Under the pieces are notes generated by a model. That model was not told the DNA's origin, did no database searches, and worked only from the letters and a program-made list of their open reading frames with translations. DNA of 14,102 nt, from NCBI GenBank assembly GCA_038065115.1, contig JBBTRS010000009.1, positions 1-14,102 of the forward strand, given 5' to 3'. The position numbers and the translations under genes were made by a program. This stretch comes from MFKM01 sp038065115 (GTDB taxonomy: Bacteria; Patescibacteriota; Minisyncoccia; UBA6257; MFKM01). Below, piece after piece: positions 1 through 6,268 of the stretch (its first letter is position 1; every line of letters starts with the position of its first letter).

Positions 1-104
1 CTCAACGGCAAGGAATGATAACCTTGCGTCAGGACGGAATCCTTAAAGCCCTGGAAGGATTGGTTACCATTGAAGAGATTTTCAGAGAAACGGTGGAAGT
101 GTGA
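1..104 (+). CDS. pilB: Type IV pilus extension ATPase PilB (GspE family), C-terminal end only
   Basis: The frame beginning at base 3 is open to a TGA at 102-104 and encodes 33 residues reading QRQGMITLRQDGILKALEG, then a 'TIEEIFRETVEV' ending. The GM-TL-QDG-KAL-G-T-IEE-R pattern is the classic C-terminal end of PilB/GspE-type secretion ATPases, which hydrolyse ATP at the cytoplasmic base to polymerise pilins. The catalytic core lies upstream of the window. Its position directly before pilT and pilC fits the usual T4P gene order. The stop codon overlaps a possible extended -10 promoter element. Assignment to PilB rather than GspE rests on the pilus context. Confidence 0.85.
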   Translation, partial: QRQGMITLRQDGILKALEGLVTIEEIFRETVEV

Positions 105-110
105 TATAAT
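102..110 (+). promoter_or_regulatory. Possible extended -10 promoter (TGATATAAT) for pilT
   Basis: TGATATAAT fits the extended -10 form TGnTATAAT, and its first three bases are the pilB stop codon. A weak -35 (TTCAGA, 81-86) lies 18 bp upstream of the hexamer. Transcription would start near 117, leaving a leader of about 65 nt before pilT. The 12-mer ATATAATAAAGT (104-115) recurs at 2477-2488 upstream of the pilin gene. Confidence 0.4.
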
Positions 111-182
111 AAAGTTAAGATTAAAATCTAAAATTTCAGAATGAATTAAAAGCGAGAGTGATTTAAATATTTTCATTTTAAT

Positions 183-1259
183 ATGAACGACTATCAGCAA
201 AAACTTAATGATTTGCTTTTAACAACCGCTCGGCAAAATGCTTCTGATTTGCATATCGGCGTGGGACGCCGACCAACCTTGAGAATAGACGGCGTTTTAA
301 TTCCTTTGCAAAAAGAGCTGATTCTCACCCCCGAAATGAGCGAAGGATTGATTCTCGCTCTTTTAACCGAAGAACAAAAAAAAGTATTTTACCAGGAAAG
401 ACAACTTGATTTATCGTATAGTTTTGAAGATAAAGCCCGGTTTCGGGTTAATGTTTATTTTCAGCGGGGTTTTATGGCCGCGGCTTTGCGATTGATTCCG
501 GCCCAAATTAAAACCATTGAGGAATTGAAATTGCCGCCGGTTCTTCATGATTTTGCCAAATTAAAACAAGGTTTTGTTTTAGTCGTTGGTCCGGCCGGTC
601 ACGGCAAATCAACCACCTTGGCCGCGGTTGTTGACGAAATCAATCACCAACGCACCGACCACATTATCACCATTGAAGACCCGATTGAATATCTTTTCGT
701 TCAGGACCGAGCCATTATTTCTCAACGGGAGGTTGGTTTTGACATCGCGAATTTTAACAAGGGACTGCGTTCGGTTCTGCGTCAGGATCCGGATGTTTTG
801 ATGGTTGGCGAAATGAGAGATTCGGAAACAATAGCAACCGCCATGACTGCTTCTGAAACCGGTCATTTGGTTTTTTCAACTCTTCATACAAACTCCGCTT
901 CTCAAACCATAGACCGTATTATTGACAGTTTTCCGGCGGATCAACAAAGCCAAATAACATCTCAATTATCAGCCAGTTTAGTCGGCATTATTTCCGAACG
1001 GCTGATTCCAAGAATTGACGGCGGCCGTGTTCCGGCTTGCGAAATAATGTTAGCTAATCCGGCAATCCGCAATTTAATCAGGGAACGAAAAGTTTTCCAG
1101 ATAGATCTGGTAATTGAGACTTCTTTACAGGAAGGGATGCTCTCGCTTAACCGTTCTTTGGTCAATTTGGTAAAAAAGAAAGAGATTTCCTTGGAAAGCG
1201 CCGAAACTTATTCTTTGAATCCGTCCGAACTAAGGATCCTTCTTGAGAGAATGCGATAA
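183..1259 (+). CDS. pilT: Type IV pilus retraction ATPase PilT
   Basis: This is a 358-residue hexameric AAA+-like ATPase that depolymerises the pilus from the cytoplasmic side, powering retraction (twitching, DNA uptake, pulling on surfaces or hosts). Visible motifs are Walker A GPAGHGKST (136-144), the Asp box IITIEDPIEY (161-170), Walker B DPDVLMVGEMRD (202-213, catalytic E210) and the His box TGHLVFSTLHTNSA (226-239). The PilT-specific AIRNLIRE motif (294-301) separates it from PilB/GspE. The usual T-G-S of Walker A is replaced by A-G-H, which keeps the essential GK[ST]. Length is normal for PilT. It lies between pilB and pilC, 12 bp before pilC. No clear SD precedes the ATG, which is the first one in frame. 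Confidence 0.95.
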   Translation: MNDYQQKLNDLLLTTARQNASDLHIGVGRRPTLRIDGVLIPLQKELILTPEMSEGLILALLTEEQKKVFYQERQLDLSYSFEDKARFRVNVYFQRGFMAAALRLIPAQIKTIEELKLPPVLHDFAKLKQGFVLVVGPAGHGKSTTLAAVVDEINHQRTDHIITIEDPIEYLFVQDRAIISQREVGFDIANFNKGLRSVLRQDPDVLMVGEMRDSETIATAMTASETGHLVFSTLHTNSASQTIDRIIDSFPADQQSQITSQLSASLVGIISERLIPRIDGGRVPACEIMLANPAIRNLIRERKVFQIDLVIETSLQEGMLSLNRSLVNLVKKKEISLESAETYSLNPSELRILLERMR

Positions 1260-1271
1260 AAATGTTTTTCT

Positions 1272-2477
1272 ATGAAATATTCTTATCAGGCCAGAACTAA
1301 AAGCGGTGAATTACAAGTGGGAAGCGTGGAAGCCGCGAGCCGCGAAGCGGCTCTTAATATTCTCACCGGCAACGATCTTTACATTTTAAGTTTAGAAGTT
1401 TTAAAAGAAGCGAATTTCGCGGAACGTTTTTTACAGTTTTTTCGGCGAATTAAAAAAAACGATTTGATGATTTTTAGCCGTCAATTCGCCACCCTTCTTT
1501 CAGCTAAAATTCCTCTTTCTAGCAGCTTGAAAACTCTATACAGCCAAACCCAGAATCTCGCCTTGAAAGAAACCATAAACGAACTTGTATCAAGCATTGA
1601 AGCCGGTCTTTCTCTTTCCCAGTCATTGGAACGACACCCTCAAGTTTTTTCTGAATTTTTCGTTAATATGGTTCGTTCGGCTGAAGTTACCGGCCGCATT
1701 GAATCGGTGATGGATTTTTTAGCCGACTATCTGGAAAAAGAAGCGGGGCTGGCTTCCCGGGTTCGCAACGCCCTTATTTATCCGGCCGTGGTTATAACCT
1801 TGTTTATAGCGGTAGCCGGCTTAATGATTACCTTGGTTTTGCCCCAAATTGCTCCTATTTTTGAAGAATCCGGGGTAAGTTTGCCGTTTTTTACCCGGCT
1901 TTTAATCACTATCGGTATTTTCTCGTCGCAATGGTGGTGGGCTATTCTTGTCGTCTTCGGCCTTTTTGTTTTTTTGCTGATTGATTACTTCAGAACAGCC
2001 GAAGGAAGGATTATTTACGACGAGATGTCAATCAAATTGCCGATCTTGGGCAATTTCTTTCGGGAAATTATTATTGCCCGTTTCGCGGAAGCAACCAGTA
2101 TTTTAATAAAAGGCGGCATTCCGATAACCCAAGCCATTGAGATTGCCAGCCATACTATTGATAATGCGGTTTACAAAGACATTCTTCACGAAGCCGCGGA
2201 AAGAGTCCGGGCTGGGGAATTAATATCCGAAGCTTTGGAAAAATCAGGCGCTTTTCCAGCCTTGGTTTATCAGCTAATAGCCGTAGGGGAAGCGACCGGA
2301 CGGCTTGAAGATTTATTATCCAGAATTTCGGCTTACTATACCCGGGAGGTTGATAATTTAGTGGCTAATTTGGTAGAATTAATCCAGCCGGTTTTAATTA
2401 TTTTTGTCGGTGTTTTTGTCGGTTTGTTATTCGCTTCAATCTTATTGCCGATTTACAATTTGGCGCAATTATTCTAA
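1272..2477 (+). CDS. pilC: Type IV pilus inner-membrane platform protein PilC (GspF family)
   Basis: This 401-residue polytopic protein is the membrane platform that couples the PilB/PilT motors to the growing fibre. It has the duplicated T2SF architecture: a cytoplasmic N-terminal domain, first T2SF repeat about 67-190 and second about 269-392. The paired [A/G]E-x-TGR motifs sit at 138-142 (AEVTGR) and 339-344 (GEATGR). Hydrophobic segments lie at about 168-192, 220-238 and 372-393, which is the usual three-helix arrangement. Length is typical. It starts 12 bp after pilT, so co-transcription is likely. The AT-rich spacer TAAAAATGTTTTTCT before the ATG contains no SD. Confidence 0.95.
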   Translation: MKYSYQARTKSGELQVGSVEAASREAALNILTGNDLYILSLEVLKEANFAERFLQFFRRIKKNDLMIFSRQFATLLSAKIPLSSSLKTLYSQTQNLALKETINELVSSIEAGLSLSQSLERHPQVFSEFFVNMVRSAEVTGRIESVMDFLADYLEKEAGLASRVRNALIYPAVVITLFIAVAGLMITLVLPQIAPIFEESGVSLPFFTRLLITIGIFSSQWWWAILVVFGLFVFLLIDYFRTAEGRIIYDEMSIKLPILGNFFREIIIARFAEATSILIKGGIPITQAIEIASHTIDNAVYKDILHEAAERVRAGELISEALEKSGAFPALVYQLIAVGEATGRLEDLLSRISAYYTREVDNLVANLVELIQPVLIIFVGVFVGLLFASILLPIYNLAQLF

Positions 2478-2483
2478 TATAAT
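2478..2483 (+). promoter_or_regulatory. Possible -10 element (TATAAT) for the major pilin
   Basis: TATAAT directly overlaps the end of the pilC stop codon and is followed by AAAGT, so the 12-mer ATATAATAAAGT (2477-2488) duplicates the one at the pilB stop (104-115). A dedicated internal promoter would make sense for an abundant structural pilin. No convincing -35 was found, so this is a weak call. Confidence 0.3.
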
Positions 2484-2493
2484 AAAGTCGAGT

Positions 2494-2519
2494 TAAATAA
2501 TAAATAATAAATAATAAAT
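2494..2519 (+). repeat. Heptamer array: TAAATAA x 3.7 (exact)
   Basis: The unit TAAATAA repeats exactly at 2494, 2501 and 2508, with a partial fourth copy (TAAAT) at 2515. It fills the spacer just before the pilin start codon and leaves no room for an SD. It is one of several 7-bp-period arrays in the window and abuts the CAAGATN array that begins at 2532. Confidence 0.9.
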
Positions 2520-2520
2520 T

Positions 2521-3000
2521 ATGGAACATTTCAAGATACAAGATTCAAGATACAAGATCCAAGGGAAAAAGGGTTTTACTTTAATTGAGCTTTTAATCGT
2601 AGTTGCCATCATCGGCTTGTTAGCTTCAGTCGTGTTGGTTGGCTTGGGAGGATTCAGGGCCAGGGGCCGCGACGCTCGGCGGATTGCCGATCTTAGAGAA
2701 ACCCAAAATGCCTTGGAGCTTTATTACACCAGAAACAACGCTTATCCCGCTATTAGCGGAGCGGACACTTGGGCGAGTCTTAAAACTTCTTTAACGGGAG
2801 CCGGTATCGGGGTGATCACGATTTCTAACGACCCGTTGGGTTCCAGCCGAACATACCAGTACGGCGTTTCCGGTGATAATCAAAATTACGCCTTAAGCGC
2901 GAACATGGAAGATTCCAACAACCCCGCTCTTAACGATGATGTTGACGGCACTATTTATTCTCTAGATTGCGCCGATCCGGTTTACTGTATTTATTTCTAG
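2521..3000 (+). CDS. Type IV major pilin (GspG/PilA-like prepilin)
   Basis: This is a 159-residue prepilin. The leader ends KKG, with processing expected between G18 and F19, giving mature FTLIELLIVVAII with the invariant glutamate at +5 (E23). The hydrophobic N-terminal helix (about 19-41) anchors the subunit before assembly. 'RGRDARRIADLRETQNALEL' followed by YYTRNNAYP is the GspG-like alpha-1C signature common in CPR pilins. C150 and C156 near the C-terminus could close a small disulfide loop. PilD (next gene) should cleave and N-methylate it. Position after pilC and before pilD suggests it is the main fibre subunit; a pseudopilin role cannot be excluded. Leader residues 5-15 are written by a CAAGATN heptamer array. 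Confidence 0.92.
   Translation: MEHFKIQDSRYKIQGKKGFTLIELLIVVAIIGLLASVVLVGLGGFRARGRDARRIADLRETQNALELYYTRNNAYPAISGADTWASLKTSLTGAGIGVITISNDPLGSSRTYQYGVSGDNQNYALSANMEDSNNPALNDDVDGTIYSLDCADPVYCIYF
2532..2566 (+). repeat. Heptamer array CAAGATN encoding the pilin leader
   Basis: Units CAAGATA, CAAGATT, CAAGATA and CAAGATC start at 2532, 2539, 2546 and 2553, and a decayed unit CAAGGGA starts at 2560. All are in exact 7-bp register. Because 7 is not a multiple of 3, translation cycles through the three frames and gives K-I-Q-D-S-R-Y-K-I-Q, a 7-residue repeat per 21 bp. Confidence 0.9.
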
Positions 3001-3016
3001 AAATAGAATCGCTGTC

Positions 3017-3033
3017 ATCGGGTAATTCCCGAT
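3017..3033 (+). promoter_or_regulatory. Intercistronic hairpin between pilin and pilD
   Basis: ATCGGG (3017-3022) and CCCGAT (3028-3033) form a perfect 6-bp stem with a 5-nt loop (TAATT). It lies 17 bp after the pilin stop and 12 bp before the pilD ATG. No T-run follows, so it is not a standard terminator. A 3' stabilising or pausing hairpin that lets pilin exceed pilD expression is plausible but inferred. Confidence 0.4.
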
Positions 3034-3045
3034 TGCTTGATTGCA

Positions 3046-3897
3046 ATGTCTTATTATTTTTATTCCATTTTATTTATTATCGGTTTGGCGGTGGGCAGCT
3101 TTTTAAATGTGGTTATTTTTCGCTTTAAACCCGAAAATGCGATTTTTGATTTGAAAAAAATTAATGGTCGCTCGGCTTGCCCTTATTGCCAGAAAACCCT
3201 TCGTTGGCGCGAACTGATTCCGCTTGTCAGTTTTTTCATTCAATCGGGGAAGTGCCGTTCTTGCGGACATAAACTTTCCTGGCAATATCCGTTTGTGGAA
3301 TTATTAAGCGGATTGGTTTTTGTCGCTGTTCCTTATATCCTTTATCCCGAGTCTTATGCCATTTCCGCTGTTTGGATATTGATTTTATTGATTTTTATTT
3401 TGATTTCCGTAATTGATTTTCGTCATTTTATTATTCCCGACGAACTGGTTTGGTTGCTGCTGTTCTTAGGCGCCGCGTTTATTTTTTTACAAACGCAAAC
3501 GCCCAATCTTGATTTTTTTAACCAATCTTTTCTTCGCCATTACGCGTTGCTTTTTGGTTGGCCGGAAAATATTTGGTTTAATCATTTATTCTCGGCTTTA
3601 GTTTCCGGCGTATTTTTCGGATTGATGTTTTTTTTGGGAAAAGGGAAAACATTGGGGGAAGGCGACATCAAACTGGGTTTTGCTTTGGGTTGGCTTTTGG
3701 GCTGGCCTGATACTATTGTGGCCCTCACGCTTTCTTTTCTAATAGGGGGAGTGGCGGGGTTTGTCTTGATGGCAAGTCGCAAAAAAACAATGAAAGATTT
3801 TTTGCCTTTGGCGCCATTTTTGATCACAGGAACTGTTTTGACGATATTTTTCGGCTATCGGATTGTTAGCGGTTATTTTTCATTAATGAGAATCTAA
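3046..3897 (+). CDS. pilD: Prepilin peptidase / N-methyltransferase PilD (A24 family)
   Basis: This polytopic aspartic protease cleaves prepilin leaders after the conserved Gly and N-methylates the new N-terminus. Numbered from the upstream TTG at 3037, the N-terminal zinc-type domain has C48-x2-C51 and C73-x2-C76 around 'IPLVSFFIQSGKC' and 'YPFVELLSG'. Catalytic aspartates are D127 (VIDFRHFIIPDE) and D210 (GEGDIK), both intact. The protein is full length at about 283 residues with multiple hydrophobic helices. I place the start at the ATG at 3046 rather than the TTG at 3037, because it fits the usual MS/MxY-hydrophobic beginning; neither has an SD. It sits in the pilus operon next to four substrates. 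The late PLAPFL stretch has Ala where PFGPFL is typical. Confidence 0.94.
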   Translation: MSYYFYSILFIIGLAVGSFLNVVIFRFKPENAIFDLKKINGRSACPYCQKTLRWRELIPLVSFFIQSGKCRSCGHKLSWQYPFVELLSGLVFVAVPYILYPESYAISAVWILILLIFILISVIDFRHFIIPDELVWLLLFLGAAFIFLQTQTPNLDFFNQSFLRHYALLFGWPENIWFNHLFSALVSGVFFGLMFFLGKGKTLGEGDIKLGFALGWLLGWPDTIVALTLSFLIGGVAGFVLMASRKKTMKDFLPLAPFLITGTVLTIFFGYRIVSGYFSLMRI

Positions 3898-3913
3898 TCA
3901 GAATTTAGAATCT
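3889..3913 (+). repeat. Short heptamer array AGAATYT
   Basis: AGAATTT (3900-3906) and AGAATCT (3907-3913) are tandem, and another AGAATCT lies at 3889-3895 across the pilD stop codon with a 4-bp offset. The words are close to the reverse complement of the TTCTAAA array 58 bp downstream. Confidence 0.5.
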
Positions 3914-3926
3914 AGGCATCAAAATC

Positions 3927-4496
3927 ATGAAAGAAAAAGATTGTAAAAAAAAAGATATTAAATCCTTATGTTCTAAATTCTATATTCTAAATTCTCGCGG
4001 TTTTACTATTTTGGAAACACTGGTAGTTGTTTCCATTATTGTCCTTTTGTCTTCAGTTTTAATTCTTTACAGCCGGACCGGCGAAAATCAGGTAGTTTTG
4101 TTTCGCGACCAATCCAGATTGATTACTGGCCTAAACAGGGCTAAATCGTTGAGCGTTCAGGCGTTTAATGCTTCCGGTCTTTCCTGTTCTTTTGGGGTGC
4201 ATTTTTCAAAAACAGAAAACGCTTTTTTGATTTTTCGTGACTTAGCGACCGACTGCCAAAATGCCGATCATATTTATAGCGGTGTTGATGAGCTTTTTGA
4301 AAATTATCAATTATCTTCCCGAATTCAATTCGGGGAAATAACCTTAACCGATATTGTTTTTATTCCGCCAGACCCCGAAATATTGATTGACAATGACTCC
4401 AGTAAAATTGAAGCTACGGTTGCTTTGGAAACATTGAACGGAAACGCCTCTTTGACGGTTAAGGTTAATAATGTCGGTCAAATCACAACCCAGTAA
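3927..4496 (+). CDS. Minor prepilin, FimT/GspH-like
   Basis: This 189-residue prepilin has a basic, unusually long 25-residue leader ending NSRG. Cleavage is expected at G25/F26, giving FTILETLVVVSIIVLLSSVL with E30 at +5. The 'F-x-x-Q-S-x-L-x-x-x-L-N-R-A-K-S-L-S-V' stretch after the helix (around 98-117) and the beta-rich remainder fit the GspH/FimT family of minor pilins, which form the priming complex at the fibre tip. In some bacteria FimT also binds DNA. It follows pilD by 29 bp. Leader residues 15-24 (CSKFYILNSR) are written by a TTCTAAA heptamer array. Exact subclass is uncertain. Confidence 0.82.
   Translation: MKEKDCKKKDIKSLCSKFYILNSRGFTILETLVVVSIIVLLSSVLILYSRTGENQVVLFRDQSRLITGLNRAKSLSVQAFNASGLSCSFGVHFSKTENAFLIFRDLATDCQNADHIYSGVDELFENYQLSSRIQFGEITLTDIVFIPPDPEILIDNDSSKIEATVALETLNGNASLTVKVNNVGQITTQ
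3971..3998 (+). repeat. Heptamer array TTCTAAA in a prepilin leader
   Basis: Units TTCTAAA (3971), TTCTATA (3978), TTCTAAA (3985) and the decayed TTCTCGC (3992) are in exact 7-bp register. They lie inside the leader-peptide codons of the FimT-like prepilin and end at the codons for the cleavage-site Arg-Gly. Confidence 0.85.
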
Positions 4497-4607
4497 ATCA
4501 TGAATCATAAATCATGGAACATGTATCATAAAACATGAAACTTATGATTCAAGATTCAAGATGTAAGATATAAGATTTATGATTCAAGATTTAAGATTCA
4601 AGATTCA
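4496..4607 (+). repeat. Long heptamer array, 16 units, AATCATR switching to AGATTCA
   Basis: Sixteen consecutive 7-bp units run without a register break from the stop codon of the FimT-like gene into the start of the next gene. The first part is AATCATG, AATCATA, AATCATG, then GAACATG, TATCATA, AAACATG and AAACTTA (4496-4544). From 4545 the family changes to TGATTCA, AGATTCA, AGATGTA, AGATATA, AGATTTA, TGATTCA, AGATTTA, AGATTCA and AGATTCA (to 4607). The next gene's ATG (4579-4581) is created by the junction of two units. Units differ from each other but spacing is perfect. Confidence 0.95.
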
Positions 4608-5568
4608 AGAAAGAGGGCAACTTCTAATTGAATCGGTAGTCGCTATTAGCATTTTGATCGTCGGCTTGATGGGGATTTTCGGCTTGCTTTCGCGCTCTCT
4701 TAGCCTTAATAACGTGGTTTCCAGTCAATATATCGCTTCCAATTTGGCGGCCGAAGGAATTGAAATAACGAAAAATTTAATTGACGCCAATATTATTCAG
4801 TTTAGACCCTGGAATCAGGGATTTTCCGCAGGCTCTTTTGAAGCGGCTTATGATAGTTTGAATTTAGAGACGGATGGAAACAGGTTTTTATTATTTGATT
4901 CAATTAATAATGTCTATAATTATCAAAGCGGTCAGCCGACATTTTTTAAGCGGGTTATTGAAATTGATAATAATAATCCCGACGAAATCAAAGTAACTTC
5001 TAAAGTTAATTGGCAAATCAAAGGAGGTTCTTATTCGGTTAACGCCGAAGACCACTTCTTTAATTGGAGGGGATCATCCGGCGGCGGTTCCGGCGTTTCC
5101 CAAACCTATGTCAATACCTATAATGGAGCTGACCAAGGGGTTTCAAATGGCCCCCTTACCTTTGACGGCGATTTTTCTACTTTTATGGGTAATTCGGGAG
5201 GGGCGCAGGGCAACACTTCAATCGTAAGTTCCCAGCACACATTCGCGACGCCGACCACCATAAATTCCATTCAATACAGAATGAACGCGGGCGGTCATTG
5301 CGGCGGGAACTATGATAAAAGCGCCGATTATAATATGTATGTCCAATATAGGGTGGCGGGTGTTTGGTATTATCTGCCTGGTTCTCAATTTTCAGGAGGT
5401 ACGGGCGACGGGAGCGTAAGTTATGACACAGGCAATATTACTTATTCCACTCCCATTGCTAACGTAACGGATATTTTGGCCTATGCTTACGGGCAAGGAC
5501 ACGGCGAGGACAGAGCCAGTAATGGTTCCTTTGCTAATATTTTTGAAATAAATTACGTTGCCCGGTAA
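4579..5568 (+). CDS. PilV-like minor prepilin fused to a C-terminal beta-rich, adhesin-like domain
   Basis: This is a 329-residue prepilin. The leader MIQDLRFKIQERG is cut after G13, and mature QLLIESVVAISILIVGLMGI carries E18 at +5, a PilV/GspI-type start. Residues about 45-160 form the pilin head, with 'SNLAAEGIEITKNLIDAN', a PilV-like alpha-1C motif. A flexible linker of Gly and Ser (165-172) joins a second domain of about 155 residues (174-329) rich in Gly, Asn, Ser, Thr and Tyr with alternating beta strands. This domain resembles jelly-roll or discoidin-like ligand-binding modules, but I cannot name the family. Such a fusion is expected to present the domain at the pilus tip. Start: the ATG at 4579 arises inside a heptamer array; in-frame upstream codons hit a TAA at 4564-4566. 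Confidence 0.8.
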   Translation: MIQDLRFKIQERGQLLIESVVAISILIVGLMGIFGLLSRSLSLNNVVSSQYIASNLAAEGIEITKNLIDANIIQFRPWNQGFSAGSFEAAYDSLNLETDGNRFLLFDSINNVYNYQSGQPTFFKRVIEIDNNNPDEIKVTSKVNWQIKGGSYSVNAEDHFFNWRGSSGGGSGVSQTYVNTYNGADQGVSNGPLTFDGDFSTFMGNSGGAQGNTSIVSSQHTFATPTTINSIQYRMNAGGHCGGNYDKSADYNMYVQYRVAGVWYYLPGSQFSGGTGDGSVSYDTGNITYSTPIANVTDILAYAYGQGHGEDRASNGSFANIFEINYVAR

Positions 5569-5622
5569 TAATTTTAAATTGATTACGGGACATAAAATAG
5601 ATTGCGACTAAGATTGAAAATT

Positions 5623-6141
5623 ATGACTCAAGATACAAAATTAAAGATACAAGAAAAGGGGTTTACGATGGTGGAACTTTTGGTGGCGATGTCTTTGTTT
5701 ATGGTTTTCGTGGTAATTGCCAGCGGCAGTTTTGTCCGCGCTTTAAGAACCCAAAGAGCCGTTGTTTCTTTAATTGCCGCCAATGATAACGGCAGCTTAT
5801 CTATTGAGCAGATGACGAGGGAAATTCGCACCGGTTTCGGTTTCTCTTTGACCGGCAACGATTTAAATTTTACCAATGCTAACGGCACCCAGATAACTTA
5901 TCGGTTAAACAATTCAACGAATATCATTGAAAAAGGCGAAGAAGGGGATAATTTTAAACCCATTACCGCCACTAACGTGAGAATCAATAAGTTGAATTTT
6001 TATTTACAAGGCCAGCTGGACGGCGACGGTTATCCGCCAAGAATCACCATTGTTATAAATATCAGTCCCAATATTCCCACTATCAAAAATATTTCCACAA
6101 ATTTTCAAACCACGGTTAGCGCCAGAAACTTGGATACCTAA
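5623..6141 (+). CDS. Minor prepilin, PilW/GspJ-like
   Basis: This is a 172-residue prepilin. Leader MTQDTKLKIQEKG is cut after G13, leaving FTMVELLVAMSLFMVFVVIA with E18 at +5. The region after the helix (RTQRAVVSLIAANDNGSLSIEQMTREIRTG) matches the GspJ/PilW style, in which a conserved 'E-x-M-x-R-x-I-R' follows the transmembrane helix. The C-terminal part is beta-rich. I prefer the ATG at 5623 to an in-frame TTG at 5602, because it gives a leader the same length as that of the preceding PilV-like protein. It is the last gene of the pilus run; no terminator is evident between it and the next promoter. Its leader codons form another heptamer array. Confidence 0.83.
   Translation: MTQDTKLKIQEKGFTMVELLVAMSLFMVFVVIASGSFVRALRTQRAVVSLIAANDNGSLSIEQMTREIRTGFGFSLTGNDLNFTNANGTQITYRLNNSTNIIEKGEEGDNFKPITATNVRINKLNFYLQGQLDGDGYPPRITIVINISPNIPTIKNISTNFQTTVSARNLDT
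5624..5651 (+). repeat. Heptamer array AGATACA in the PilW-like leader
   Basis: Units TGACTCA (5624), AGATACA (5631), AAATTAA (5638) and AGATACA (5645) keep exact 7-bp register. They belong to the same family as the AGATTCA half of the array at 4545-4607, about 1 kb upstream. They encode T-Q-D-T-K-L-K-I-Q of the prepilin leader. Confidence 0.75.
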
Positions 6142-6173
6142 TCATACGTCTCTATGCTATTAAAGTATTGCCA

Positions 6174-6206
6174 AAAATTGACAAATGAACAATTTTGATA
6201 TATACT
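6174..6206 (+). promoter_or_regulatory. Sigma-70-type promoter with overlapping dyad (candidate operator)
   Basis: A perfect -35 TTGACA (6178-6183) is followed after 17 bp by TATACT (6201-6206), giving a start near 6213 and a leader of about 55 nt. A perfect inverted repeat AAAATTG (6174-6180)/CAATTTT (6190-6196) with 9-nt spacing spans the -35 and the spacer, a position where a repressor would block RNA polymerase. Seven-bp AT-rich dyads can arise by chance, so the operator part is tentative. Confidence 0.75.
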
Positions 6207-6255
6207 CATCGGCAGTGAATAATGATTGTTAACCTTGACAATTAAATAATAGAGA

Positions 6256-6264
6256 AAGGAGGTG
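6256..6264 (+). promoter_or_regulatory. Strong Shine-Dalgarno for the secreted-protein gene
   Basis: AAGGAGGTG is fully complementary to the 16S 3' end and leaves 6 nt between AGGAGG and the ATG at 6269. It stands out because nearly every other gene here lacks an SD. Confidence 0.85.
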
Positions 6265-6268
6265 CAGA

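Noticed and set aside
118..150. Possible degenerate heptamer array (AATYTAA-like) before pilT
   Set aside because: Only two or three loose units keep a 7-bp step in AT-rich sequence, so chance is a sufficient explanation.
4496..4607. CRISPR-like array
   Set aside because: The units are 7 bp with no spacers; there are no 23-40 bp direct repeats and no cas genes.
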